DNA of 64,000 nucleotides from positions 1,488,001-1,552,000 of the forward strand of contig NZ_JBFEFL010000001.1 in the NCBI RefSeq assembly GCF_040717445.1, written 5' to 3'. The number at the start of each line of letters is the position of its first letter. Within the stretch, counting starts at the first letter, position 1. Positions 46,319 to 55,355 of the stretch are shown one piece after another. The notes under the pieces were generated by a model. The model was given only the letters and a program-made list of their open reading frames with translations. It had not been told where the DNA came from and made no database searches. This stretch comes from Qipengyuania sp. JC766. GTDB taxonomy: Bacteria > Pseudomonadota > Alphaproteobacteria > Sphingomonadales > Sphingomonadaceae. A program made the translations under genes and the position numbers.

Positions 46319-47083
46319 TCAGTCGCGCCAGCTGCTGTCGATGCGATCGATCTTGCGCTTCCACGCTTCAAAATCGAACAGGCCGGCGCCGCCCTGCCCC
46401 TGCATGACCGACAGGTCGCGCTGGTGAACGTCCACCACCTCCTGTTCGACGATATTCGCCTCACCCTGGCTGAGTGTGGCGACCTGGATCTCGCACGCCC
46501 GCTGGAGTGCCCACATCTTGAGGAACATGCCGTGGATGGTGGCGTCCATCACCACGGGGCCGTGATTGCGCAGCATCAGGATCGAATGGCGGCCCAGATT
46601 GTCGACCAGCCGGGCGCCCTCTTCGGCACGGACCGTGACGCCTTCGAAGTCGTGATACCCGATCTGGTTCTGGAAGTTGCAGGCGTAGAAATTGATCGGG
46701 AGCAGCCCGTCCTTGTGACTGCAGACCGCCATGGTCGCGGTCGTGTGAACATGGCAGATCGCGTTCGCACGGGACCCGAGATGCTTGTGGAAATGGGCGT
46801 GCTGCGTGAAGCCGGCCTTGTTCACAGGGTAAGGCGATCCGCCGATATTGTTGCCCTCGACATCGATCTTGACGAGATTGGACGCGGTCACTTCCTCGTA
46901 CAGCAGGCCGAACGGATTGATGAGGAAGGCCCCTTCCTCTCCCGGAACGGCGACGCTGATGTGATTGTAGATCGATTCCGACCAGCCGAGATGGTCAAAG
47001 ATGCGATAGCAGGCGGCCAAGTCCTGGCGGGCCTTCCATTCCTGCTCGCTGTAGTCTTCCTTGGGTTTCAGCTGCGTGGCCAT
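46319..47083 (-). CDS. Class II aldolase/adducin family protein
   Basis: 254 residues. Zinc-binding histidines appear in AICHVHTTATMAV and LRNHGPVVM; nucleotide or substrate region ESIYNHISVAVPGEEGAFLI. This subgroup has aldolase- or decarboxylase-like members whose substrates are often unknown. It precedes the 2Fe-2S subunit gene by 27 bases on the same strand, so the two may be co-transcribed. Divergent from the MATE gene. Confidence 0.9.
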   Translation of the reverse strand: MATQLKPKEDYSEQEWKARQDLAACYRIFDHLGWSESIYNHISVAVPGEEGAFLINPFGLLYEEVTASNLVKIDVEGNNIGGSPYPVNKAGFTQHAHFHKHLGSRANAICHVHTTATMAVCSHKDGLLPINFYACNFQNQIGYHDFEGVTVRAEEGARLVDNLGRHSILMLRNHGPVVMDATIHGMFLKMWALQRACEIQVATLSQGEANIVEQEVVDVHQRDLSVMQGQGGAGLFDFEAWKRKIDRIDSSWRD

Positions 47084-47199
47084 GCAATCTCTCCTGTCTC
47101 GCGTTGCCGGCGTTATCGCATGACAGCCGCGCGCAGGACAAGGTTTTCTGCCTCCGTTTCCCTTCCCCCCGGGACACTTCGCCGCTACGCGCGGCAGCG

Positions 47200-48534
47200 A
47201 TGAGCGAGAAGGCCAAGCTGACCCGCGGGAGCATCGCCGGCCATCTCGTCGGTCAGACCCTGCCCATGATCATCGGCGTCGCCGCGATCATGAGCATCGG
47301 ACTCGTCGATGCCTATTTCATCGGGCAGCTCGGGTCGGACGAACTCGCCGCGATTTCCTTCATCTTCCCGATCAGCGTGGCCCTGACGAGCCTCGGCGTG
47401 GGCGTGATGGTCGGGATCAATTCCGTCGTCGCGCGCGCGCTCGGCGCGGGAGACGACGACATGGCCGCACGCCGCGCCAATTTCGGTATCGCGTTCGCCG
47501 CTATTTGCGGGGTGACGTTCGGCCTTCTCCTGTGGCTCTGCCTCGACCCCCTGTTCAGGCTGATGAACGCGCAGGAGAACCTGCTGCCGCTCATCCGGCA
47601 ATATATGCAGCCTTACGCGCTGGGCTTTCCGCTGCTTCTCGGGATCATGGGCTTCAACGGCGTGCTGCGCGGACAGGGCGAGGCGCGAAAGACGAGCTAT
47701 GTTTCCATCAGCTACGCTGCGGCAAATTGGATACTCGATCCCATCTTCATTACCGGCGCTTTCGGCTTCGAAGGCTTCGGCATCGCGGGCGCAGCCTATG
47801 CGACGATCATCGGATGGCTGGTCGGCCTCGGGCTGGCCATCGTCCTTATGCGCGGGACGCCGCTACCCTTCGATCCTTCCCTGCTCAGGCGCTGCAGGCT
47901 GAAGGAGCCGCTGGGCGCGATCATGCGGGTCGCGGTGCCCGCCGCGTTTTCCAATTCCATCAATCCCATCGGTCTTTCGGTGCTGACCGCGCTCGTCGCT
48001 ATCGAAGGCCAGGCTGCCGTGGCGGGCTTCGGGGCCGCCGGTCGGCTGCAGAGTTTCGGGGTCGTCCCGCTTCTCGGCCTGTCCGGATCGATCGGGGCCA
48101 TCGTCGGCCAGAACTGGGGAGCGGGACAATATCACCGCGCACGCGAGGCCGCGAAGGGCGCCGGAATGTTCTGTCTGGTATACGGGTTGCTGCTTGCGGT
48201 ACTTCTTGTGTGGACGGGCGACTGGTTCGCGCAGTTTTTCACCGACGACCCGGCGGTCGAGGCGCAGTTCGCCCGTTATTTCCAGATCGCTGCCTGGGGA
48301 TATGCCGGGTTCGGCCTGCTGATCGTGGGCAACGGCATTCTCAACGCGGTCGATCGCGCCAACCTTGCTCTTTTGCAGAGCCTCGCGCGGGTGTTCCTCG
48401 TCATGATGCCCTTCGCCTGGCTGCTTCACGGGGCATGGGGATCGGATGCGGTCTACGCTGCGGAGCTTGCCGCGAACATTGCCGGTGGCGCAGTCGCGGT
48501 CGGGCTGGTGTGGTACATTCTCACCCGGCGCTGA
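47200..48534 (+). CDS. MATE family efflux transporter
   Basis: 444 residues from ATG 47200, twelve predicted membrane helices. Characteristic MatE segments: IMSIGLVDAYFIGQLGSDEL, GVMVGINSVVARALGAGDDD, FGAAGRLQSFGVVPLLGLSG and IVGQNWGAGQYHRARE. It exports drugs or metabolites in exchange for Na+ or H+. Stop is 51 bases before cheA. Confidence 0.94.
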   Translation: MSEKAKLTRGSIAGHLVGQTLPMIIGVAAIMSIGLVDAYFIGQLGSDELAAISFIFPISVALTSLGVGVMVGINSVVARALGAGDDDMAARRANFGIAFAAICGVTFGLLLWLCLDPLFRLMNAQENLLPLIRQYMQPYALGFPLLLGIMGFNGVLRGQGEARKTSYVSISYAAANWILDPIFITGAFGFEGFGIAGAAYATIIGWLVGLGLAIVLMRGTPLPFDPSLLRRCRLKEPLGAIMRVAVPAAFSNSINPIGLSVLTALVAIEGQAAVAGFGAAGRLQSFGVVPLLGLSGSIGAIVGQNWGAGQYHRAREAAKGAGMFCLVYGLLLAVLLVWTGDWFAQFFTDDPAVEAQFARYFQIAAWGYAGFGLLIVGNGILNAVDRANLALLQSLARVFLVMMPFAWLLHGAWGSDAVYAAELAANIAGGAVAVGLVWYILTRR

Positions 48535-48541
48535 CGTTTCG

Positions 48542-48549
48542 TTAACCAT
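48542..48549 (+). promoter_or_regulatory. TTAACCAT octamer upstream of cheA (possible CtrA half-site)
   Basis: TTAACCAT lies 37 bases before the cheA start. Known: CtrA of alphaproteobacteria binds TTAA-N7-TTAA and half-sites of this type, and often controls motility genes. The same octamer precedes the GGDEF-EAL gene at 53750. Inference. Confidence 0.45.
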
Positions 48550-48585
48550 CCCCCTCCATAGCCGGAGCGTAATCGAGGGGGTCGC

Positions 48586-50946
48586 ATGGACGAATTGCTG
48601 AGCGAGTTCGTCGCCGAAACTAGGGAAATGATGGAGGCTGTCGCGGGCGAACTCGTCGCCTGGGAAGCCGATCCGTCCGACCGCGCGCGCCTCGATGCCA
48701 TTTTCCGCTTCGTCCACACGGTGAAAGGCAATTGCGGCTTCTTCGATTTTCCGCGTCTAGAAGGTTTGAGCCACGCTGCCGAGACTGCCCTCTCGGAAGT
48801 CCGTGCGGGCCGGCGCGACGCGGGGTCCTCGCTCGTGTCGGCGGTTCTCGCCGTGGTCGATGCGATCAAGGCAATGATGGATGCGATCGAAGCAGGGACG
48901 CCCCCGCCGTCGCTCGACGATGCCGCGCTCATCGCAGCGCTCGATCCGACGCCGGAAGAAACGATCGCCACCGGAAGTGCCCACCCCGCCAGCGACGACC
49001 GCAAAAGCGCGGTCCAGGGCGCGGCATCGGTGCAACGCACGATCCGACTGCCGATTGATCTCCTCGACCGCATCATGGCGGGCGTGTCGGATCTCGTCCT
49101 TGCCCGCAACGATCTGTCGCGCAAGGTTCTCGAACACGATGACACCGGCGCGCTGCACGGTTCTTTCGATCGGCTCAGCGCGCAACTGGACGACGTGCGC
49201 GACGCGGTGACGCGCATGCGGATGCAGCGGGTCGATCATCTGTATTCCGCGTTTCCGCGGCTCGTGCGCGACCTCGCGGCAGAGCTGGGAAAGCAGGTCA
49301 TGATCGACCTCGACGGGGGCGATGTCGAACTCGATCGCGAGATGATCGAAATGGTGCGCGATCCTTTCGTGCATCTTCTTCGCAACGCGATCGATCATGG
49401 CATAGAGCCTCCGTCGGAGAGGCGTGCCGCCGGCAAGCGCGAGATCGGTCTGCTGACCGTGCGCGCGCGGCAGTCGGGCAACCGAATCACGATCGACGTG
49501 ACCGACGACGGCCGCGGCCTCGATCGCGATCGGATTGCATCGAAAGCGCTTTCAAGCGGCCTCGTGACCAGCGCGGAATTGTCGCGAATGGACGATGCGG
49601 CGATTCTCGATCTTGTCTTCGAACCCGGTTTTTCCACTGCTGCCGAAATCAGCACCGTATCCGGCCGCGGCGTCGGCATGGACGTCGTCCGCTCCAACCT
49701 CTCCGCCATAGGCGGCAGCGTGCAGATTTCGTCGGACCGGGGCGAAGGCACCACCGTGTCCGTACAGGTACCCCTGACGCTGAGTATCCTCTCGGCCCTG
49801 ATCGTCCGGGACGGATCGCAGCGATTTGCGATTCCCCTGTCCCACGTCGAACAGATCGTTCCGCCCAAGGTTGCCAGAGATAACCTCGCAGAGGCCGGAG
49901 ACCGGCAGGTCTTCCTGCACGAGGGGAAGCGAATTCCCGCGATGGATCTTGCCGAGATCCTCGGAACCGATCGCGGCAGCGATACCGGAGCTGCCAGAAA
50001 GGTCATTCTCGTCCGGAGTTCGGGCGGGACCGATTTCGCCCTGCTGGTGGACCAGGTCCTGGATCAGGAAGACCTGGTGGTGAAGCCGCTGCCGCCGGTC
50101 ATCATGCAGATCGGGCACTACGCCGGCACCACCTTGCTCGACGACGGCAGCATCGTGCTCATGCTCGACACGGCCCGGATCGCTGCCCGGTATGGCCTGG
50201 GCGCGGTAACGAAGGAACGCTCGGCATCTCCGGCAAAGAACGCGGTTCACAATCACGTTCCGGGACGGGAGGTCATGGTTTTCGCCGCTCTCGATACCAC
50301 GGTGATGGCCATTCCGATGGCGCTGGTCTCGCGGATCGAGGTGGTCGAAGCTGCGGCCGTCGACCTCAAACCGAATTCTGCAAATGTCGTGATCGGCAGC
50401 CGCCTTCTGCCGGTGTTCGGCATCGTGGACGGGGACGAAATTTCGCCGCGGATGATCTTCATCCTCGCAAGCGACGGTCATGCGGAGATCGCCATCGCCG
50501 TCGGCAAGCTCGGCGACACAAGGACAATCGGCTTCGATGTGCGGCCGCTGCCCGACGAGTCCTTCTTCGAAGGACTGGCCCTCATCGATGACCGCCCGGT
50601 CACAATCCTCGATGGTCATGCCCTCTTGTCCGAACTGGCTGTCGATCGGTCCAGGGGATCGCACATGGTTTGCAGGTTGCCCGAAGGCCATGAATGGGCA
50701 CAGACCGTGCTCGCACCCCTGCTGCGTTCGGCAGGTTACCGTCTGGTATCCGACCGGGACGCCGAAGCGGATGTGTGTTTCGTCATGACGGATATGTCGG
50801 ACGAGGATCTCGAAACGGATCGCCGGACGCCGGTTATCCGGCTGAGCGAAGAGGGCCACGCCGGAACTGATGGCGCAATACCAAGGTATGACCGCGGTGC
50901 GATCCTGGCCGCCTTGGCCGAAGTCGCGGGCAGGAAATTGGCATGA
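48586..50946 (+). CDS. cheA: Chemotaxis histidine kinase CheA
   Basis: 786 residues. Hpt domain 1-105 with phosphorylatable His44 in RFVHTVKGNCGFF. No clear P2 domain. Dimerisation helices near 150-215 (RTIRLPIDLLDRIMAGVSDL). HATPase with LLRNAIDHGIEPP, DVTDDGRGLD and SGRGVGMDVVRSNL. CheW-like domain at about 390-525, and a second CheW-like stretch at about 555-675 (GREVMVFAALDTTVMAIPMA). The last 90 residues look like a receiver fold lacking a normal phosphoacceptor motif (DAEADVCFVMTDMSDEDLE). First gene of the chemotaxis operon; the stop overlaps cheW by four bases. Confidence 0.95.
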   Translation: MDELLSEFVAETREMMEAVAGELVAWEADPSDRARLDAIFRFVHTVKGNCGFFDFPRLEGLSHAAETALSEVRAGRRDAGSSLVSAVLAVVDAIKAMMDAIEAGTPPPSLDDAALIAALDPTPEETIATGSAHPASDDRKSAVQGAASVQRTIRLPIDLLDRIMAGVSDLVLARNDLSRKVLEHDDTGALHGSFDRLSAQLDDVRDAVTRMRMQRVDHLYSAFPRLVRDLAAELGKQVMIDLDGGDVELDREMIEMVRDPFVHLLRNAIDHGIEPPSERRAAGKREIGLLTVRARQSGNRITIDVTDDGRGLDRDRIASKALSSGLVTSAELSRMDDAAILDLVFEPGFSTAAEISTVSGRGVGMDVVRSNLSAIGGSVQISSDRGEGTTVSVQVPLTLSILSALIVRDGSQRFAIPLSHVEQIVPPKVARDNLAEAGDRQVFLHEGKRIPAMDLAEILGTDRGSDTGAARKVILVRSSGGTDFALLVDQVLDQEDLVVKPLPPVIMQIGHYAGTTLLDDGSIVLMLDTARIAARYGLGAVTKERSASPAKNAVHNHVPGREVMVFAALDTTVMAIPMALVSRIEVVEAAAVDLKPNSANVVIGSRLLPVFGIVDGDEISPRMIFILASDGHAEIAIAVGKLGDTRTIGFDVRPLPDESFFEGLALIDDRPVTILDGHALLSELAVDRSRGSHMVCRLPEGHEWAQTVLAPLLRSAGYRLVSDRDAEADVCFVMTDMSDEDLETDRRTPVIRLSEEGHAGTDGAIPRYDRGAILAALAEVAGRKLA

Positions 50947-51371
50947 GTTCGCTCTATCTTCTCGTCCGGATCGATCGGAAGCTGGCGGCTTTCGACAGCG
51001 GCATCGTCGACTCCGTAATCGAGATCGACGAGATCTTTCCCGTTCCTGGCGCACCGGATCATGTGACCGGTATAACCGCGGTCCGAAGCCAGTCCCTCAC
51101 GGTGATCGATGCGTGCCGGGTCCTTGGTGTCGACCGCAACGCCCGGGGCGAGCGCGCGGTCGTCTTCCGATCTTCAGGTCATTCCTATGCCCTGCACGTC
51201 GATTTCGTAGAGGATGTGGTCGAGGTGTCGGGCTCGCCCGAACACATCGCGGGCGGATACGGGGCGGCGTGGCGCGATGCGTCCGCCGGCCTACTGGAGA
51301 CGCCGGAGGGCCCCGCCGTCCTGCTCGACCCGATCCGGATGATAGATCCCGCAGAAAGCCGTGCAGCTTAA
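50943..51371 (+). CDS. cheW: Chemotaxis coupling protein CheW
   Basis: 142 residues forming one CheW domain: LYLLVRIDRKLAAFDSGIVD, ITAVRSQSLTVIDACRVLG and HSYALHVDFVEDVVEV. It couples MCP receptors to CheA. ATGA overlap with cheA means coupled translation. Confidence 0.93.
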   Translation: MSSLYLLVRIDRKLAAFDSGIVDSVIEIDEIFPVPGAPDHVTGITAVRSQSLTVIDACRVLGVDRNARGERAVVFRSSGHSYALHVDFVEDVVEVSGSPEHIAGGYGAAWRDASAGLLETPEGPAVLLDPIRMIDPAESRAA

Positions 51372-51425
51372 GGGCATGGTGACGTTCACCCGATACGCCC
51401 TCCTCCGAACAGAGGAAACAACACG

Positions 51426-51791
51426 ATGAAAACGTGCCTGATTGTCGATGATTCCCGCGTTATCAGGAAGGTCTCACGACACATTCTGGAGTCGCTCGGT
51501 TTCGAGGTCTCCGAGGCCGAGAACGGTGCCGACGGCCTCGAACGATGCGAGGAGGCTATGCCCGATGTCGTCCTGCTCGACTGGAACATGCCGGTCCTGA
51601 GCGGCATCGAATTCCTGCACCAGCTTCGCCGGTCGCCCGGAGGAGAACGCCCCAAGGTGGTGTTCTGCACGACGGAGAACGATGTCGCCCACATCCGCGA
51701 GGCGATCGGGGCCGGCGCGGACGAATACGTGATGAAACCGTTCGATCACGAAACGCTGCAGATCAAGTTGCAACTGGTCGGGATGGCCTGA
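51426..51791 (+). CDS. cheY: Chemotaxis response regulator CheY
   Basis: 121 residues, receiver domain only. CLIVDDSRVIRKV supplies the acidic pocket, VVLLDWNMPVLSG the phosphoacceptor Asp, VFCTTEND the Thr and VMKPFDHE the Lys. In this operon it is expected to bind the flagellar switch, or act as a phosphate sink if another CheY exists. AGAGGAAACA upstream is the ribosome-binding site. Confidence 0.93.
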   Translation: MKTCLIVDDSRVIRKVSRHILESLGFEVSEAENGADGLERCEEAMPDVVLLDWNMPVLSGIEFLHQLRRSPGGERPKVVFCTTENDVAHIREAIGAGADEYVMKPFDHETLQIKLQLVGMA

Positions 51792-51801
51792 GGCGCTTGC
51801 C

Positions 51802-52893
51802 GTGATCCACGAGACTGCCCGGCTTCACTCCCCCTCGGCAAGCGCCAGTGCGATGACCGGCGTCCTGATCGTGGATGATTCGCTGCTCGTGCGCACGGTT
51901 TTCAAGCGGATCATCGGAGCACAACCGGACCTTCAGGTGGTCGCCGCTGTCCGTTCTGCTGAAGACGCGCTTTCACTCCTCAAGGGAACGCAACCGCCTG
52001 TCATCCTTCTCGACCTGGAGATGCCGGGCATGGGCGGTGCGCAGGCCCTGCCGGAAATACTCAGGGTCTCCCCCGCTTCTCAGATACTCGTGGTTTCCTC
52101 CCTGACGCAGGACGGCGGCGAGCATGCCGTGCGCGCGCTTTCCATGGGTGCGGCCGATACGATGGCGAAGCCGCGGTCCGGTGAATTCGACCAGCGATAC
52201 ACCGACGATCTGCTGGCCCGGATCCGCGCGCTCGATCCTTCACGGCAACGCGCGTCCCTTCCGCACAATCCCGCAGCCGATCGTCCGGCATCACCGGCGC
52301 GTTTGCGCGATCCGGACATCATCGCGATAGGTGCCTCGACAGGTGGCATCCATGCGATCAGCAAGTTCCTGCAGGCGCTGCCGCCCGACATGGATCGCCC
52401 GATCGCGATCACGCAGCACCTGCCCCATGAATTCATGCCGATCTTCGTCAGGCAGCTGGAAACCTGCAGCGGACGCCCGACGAGCCTGGCCCGGCCGGCC
52501 ATGGAAGTCCGGCGCGGCACGATCTACGTCGCCCCCGGCGATAGCCATCTTCTGTTTTCCCGTTCCGATACCGGACTTTCGCTGGACCTGAGCAAGGCCC
52601 CTGCCCCGAGCGGCTGTTGTCCGTCGGTCGATCCCATGCTTGAGAGCGCAGCACACGCATGCGACGGAAACGCGATCGGTGTGATACTTTCCGGGATGGG
52701 GCGCGATGGTGCCATCGGTGCCGCGTCGCTCGTAAGAGCCGGCGGGATGATCCTTGCGCAGGACCCCGATAGCTCCGCCGTCTGGGGCATGCCCGGGGCC
52801 GTTTCCCGTGCGGGCTTGGCTGACGCCACCCTTCCGCCCGAAGCGCTGGCGCGGCACATCTGTCGGCATCGCCTGCGCGAGGCGGCGGCATGA
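51802..52893 (+). CDS. cheB: Chemotaxis methylesterase CheB
   Basis: 363 residues with a GTG start; an ATG at 51853 is possible. Receiver 18-135 (VLIVDDSLLVRTVFKRII; VILLDLEMPGMGG). Methylesterase domain about 170-355 with catalytic Ser in AIGASTGGIHAI, His in TQHLPHEFMP and Asp in LSGMGRDGAIG. It removes methyl groups from or deamidates MCP glutamates. Ten bases after cheY, overlaps cheR by four. Confidence 0.96.
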   Translation: MIHETARLHSPSASASAMTGVLIVDDSLLVRTVFKRIIGAQPDLQVVAAVRSAEDALSLLKGTQPPVILLDLEMPGMGGAQALPEILRVSPASQILVVSSLTQDGGEHAVRALSMGAADTMAKPRSGEFDQRYTDDLLARIRALDPSRQRASLPHNPAADRPASPARLRDPDIIAIGASTGGIHAISKFLQALPPDMDRPIAITQHLPHEFMPIFVRQLETCSGRPTSLARPAMEVRRGTIYVAPGDSHLLFSRSDTGLSLDLSKAPAPSGCCPSVDPMLESAAHACDGNAIGVILSGMGRDGAIGAASLVRAGGMILAQDPDSSAVWGMPGAVSRAGLADATLPPEALARHICRHRLREAAA

Positions 52894-53741
52894 GCGAGAT
52901 AGCGCATCGGATCATTGTCGATCTTCTCGAGGCGAGGACGGGACAGCAGATAACCGAGGACCGGCGCTGGCGGGTCGCGACGGCCCTTTCGGGCGTCTTC
53001 CGTCGGCACGGGATCAGCTGTCCCGACGAACTGGTCTGCCTTCTGGCCGAATCCGCATCGGACGATCTGGCGACCGAAGTCGTGGAAGCGCTTCTCAACA
53101 ACGAGACCTATTTCTTTCGCGACCGGCCCATGTTCGACAGGATCGCCGCGCAGGTACTTCCCGATCTTGCTAGCCGGCGCGCGGGGACGAAACGGCTCAA
53201 TATCCTGTCTGCGGGCTGTTCGACCGGCCAGGAAGCGTATTCCCTGGCGATGCTCTTCCTTTCCCGGCCGCATGAGTGGCGGGGCTGGACCATCGATATC
53301 ACGGGAACGGATATCTCGCAGTCGGCGATCGAATACGCGCGCCGCGGCACATATACCCAGTTCGAAGTGCAACGCGGACTGAGCGCCGCCGAAACGATCG
53401 GGTTTTTCGAAGAAACCGGCAAAGGGTGGACAGCCGTTCCGGACCTCCGCAGTTCGGTCAGGTTCACCAAGGCCAACCTTCTCGATCCCGTGCTCCGCCC
53501 TCATCGCTACGACCTCGTCCTGTGCCGCAATGTCCTGCTCTATTTCGACGCCGCGCGGCGACAGGTAGCCCTCGACAGGATCGCGGAGCGCGTGGCGCGT
53601 GACGGCTGGGTGATGCTGGGCGCAGGGGAGAAGCCTGCGGGATCGGACGCTGCTCTCGTTGGCATCCCGGGGTCGGGCGGGCTGTTCCGTCCAGGAGACG
53701 ACAGCGAGCCTGTCCGCCAGGCCCGGGCCGCATCCCGCTAA
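52890..53741 (+). CDS. cheR: Chemotaxis methyltransferase CheR
   Basis: 283 residues. N-terminal helical domain (1-75), then the SAM-binding domain: LLNNETYFFRDRPMFD, LSAGCSTGQEAYSLAM, ITGTDISQSAIEYARRGTY and LVLCRNVLLYFD. It methylates glutamates of MCPs. ATGA overlap with cheB places both in one coupled unit. Confidence 0.96.
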   Translation: MSEIAHRIIVDLLEARTGQQITEDRRWRVATALSGVFRRHGISCPDELVCLLAESASDDLATEVVEALLNNETYFFRDRPMFDRIAAQVLPDLASRRAGTKRLNILSAGCSTGQEAYSLAMLFLSRPHEWRGWTIDITGTDISQSAIEYARRGTYTQFEVQRGLSAAETIGFFEETGKGWTAVPDLRSSVRFTKANLLDPVLRPHRYDLVLCRNVLLYFDAARRQVALDRIAERVARDGWVMLGAGEKPAGSDAALVGIPGSGGLFRPGDDSEPVRQARAASR

Positions 53742-53749
53742 ATCGCTAT

Positions 53750-53757
53750 TTAACCAT
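53750..53757 (+). promoter_or_regulatory. TTAACCAT octamer upstream of the GGDEF-EAL gene
   Basis: TTAACCAT lies 69 bases before the start at 53827; TAAA seven bases upstream of TTAA gives near the full TTAA-N7-TTAAC form. With the copy before cheA this suggests shared cell-cycle or motility control by CtrA. It also suggests an internal promoter in the chemotaxis operon. Inference. Confidence 0.45.
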
Positions 53758-53826
53758 ATCTTAGGTGGCCCTGTCCTAGCGCGTGGGAGGAGGCCGCAGG
53801 TCTCGTCACAGGGGATCGCGCTCGCA

Positions 53827-55353
53827 ATGCTTGGCTGGATTCAGAGTCGCGAACTGACGCCGCGCATGCTGGTGTTCGTTCCCCTGGTCGTATTGTCGCT
53901 TCTTTTCATTCTTCTCCTTTCGCTTGTCTTCATGGCCGAGAGCATGACGATGCGCGGCAAGGTTTCCGCATTGGTCGGTGGGCTGGCGCTCTACGGTGCC
54001 ACGGCCGCATTGCTGTGCCGCATGGGACTGGAGCGGATCGGCGCTCTGGAGACGCTCGGCCTGACGGACAGCCTGAGCGACCTTCCCAACCGCCGCGCCC
54101 TGCATGCGGACGTACGCCAGGATCTGGAAGCCGACCGCGACATTGCCGTCGCCCTGATCGATCTGGACGGTTTCAAGCTCGTCAACGATCTATACGGCCA
54201 TCATGTCGGCGACACGCTGATACGCTCGACGTCGGAAATGCTGCTCGAGATCTGCGCGAAGGATGCGCGCTGCTACCGCCTCGGCGGCGACGAATTCGCC
54301 CTGATGATGAGCGGGCCGCTCTCCGCCACGATGCTCGAAGGTATCTGCCGCAAGTTCCTCGACCGGCTTGCGCTGCCGATCGCGATCGATGATCGCCGTA
54401 TCGCGATCGGCGCCAGTATCGGGCTTGCGCGCGGAACCGTGAGCGATCCGCTGACCTCGTCCGAACTCCTGCGGCGGGCCGATGTCGCCATGTATGCCTC
54501 CAAGAAGGACGGCAAGATGCGCATCACCATCTACAAGCCGGGCTTCGATCGCAGCCTCGAGGCGATCAGGGAACTCGACCACGACCTGCGCGAGGCCTTG
54601 GCGAACGAGGAGTTCAAGGTCGCGTACCAGCCGCTCGTCGACGCGAAGACCGGGGCCATCGTGGCGGTGGAATCGCTCCTGCGCTGGGAGCGGCCCGACG
54701 GTAGGGTCATCGGACCCAATGTATTCATTCCTGTCGCGGAGGAATCCGGCCTCATCAACGCGATCGGCGTCTTCGTCCTGCGTCGCGCATGTCGCGAGGC
54801 GCTCGGGTGGGACGACATCAAGCTTTCGGTCAACATCTCCGCAGCGCAATTGCGCAATCCGGAATTCCCGATCCTGCTCGGACAGATCCTGGAAGAAACC
54901 GGCTTCCCGCCGGAACGACTGGAACTGGAAATTACCGAGACGAGCCTGGTCCTCGATCCCGTCGTGGCCGAGCGGGCACTCGATGTCATCCGCGGCTTCG
55001 GGGTGAGCGTGGCGCTGGACGATTTCGGGACCGGATACGCATCCATAGGCTTCCTGCGCCAGTTCCGGTTCGAGAAGCTGAAGCTGGATCGCTCCCTCGT
55101 CATGGATTCGACCGCCGATGAAAGCAGCCGTGCGATGATGCTGTCGAGCATCTCGATGGCACAGGCGCTCAAGATGGGGGTCACGGCAGAAGGCGTGGAA
55201 ACCGAAGCGCAGGCCGACATGGTGCGAACCGCGGGATGCGACCAGATCCAGGGGTGGCTCTACTTCAAGGCGATGGCACCCGACCAGGTCGGAGAACTGC
55301 TCTGCAACGCTTTCGACACCGGCACGATAAAACACAGCATGGCAAGAGGCTGA
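53827..55353 (+). CDS. Membrane-bound GGDEF-EAL protein (cyclic-di-GMP turnover)
   Basis: 508 residues from ATG 53827. Two N-terminal membrane segments ([39 protein letters not shown]). GGDEF domain with intact [11 protein letters not shown]; no R-x-x-D inhibitory motif at the usual place. EAL domain with ESLLRWE (ESL for EAL), [29 protein letters not shown] and EGVETE, so metal- and substrate-binding residues look present. It may both make and break c-di-GMP at the inner membrane, linking chemotaxis to sessile or motile choice. Two bases before the MCP gene. Confidence 0.94.
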   Translation: MLGWIQSRELTPRMLVFVPLVVLSLLFILLLSLVFMAESMTMRGKVSALVGGLALYGATAALLCRMGLERIGALETLGLTDSLSDLPNRRALHADVRQDLEADRDIAVALIDLDGFKLVNDLYGHHVGDTLIRSTSEMLLEICAKDARCYRLGGDEFALMMSGPLSATMLEGICRKFLDRLALPIAIDDRRIAIGASIGLARGTVSDPLTSSELLRRADVAMYASKKDGKMRITIYKPGFDRSLEAIRELDHDLREALANEEFKVAYQPLVDAKTGAIVAVESLLRWERPDGRVIGPNVFIPVAEESGLINAIGVFVLRRACREALGWDDIKLSVNISAAQLRNPEFPILLGQILEETGFPPERLELEITETSLVLDPVVAERALDVIRGFGVSVALDDFGTGYASIGFLRQFRFEKLKLDRSLVMDSTADESSRAMMLSSISMAQALKMGVTAEGVETEAQADMVRTAGCDQIQGWLYFKAMAPDQVGELLCNAFDTGTIKHSMARG

Positions 55354-55355
55354 CC

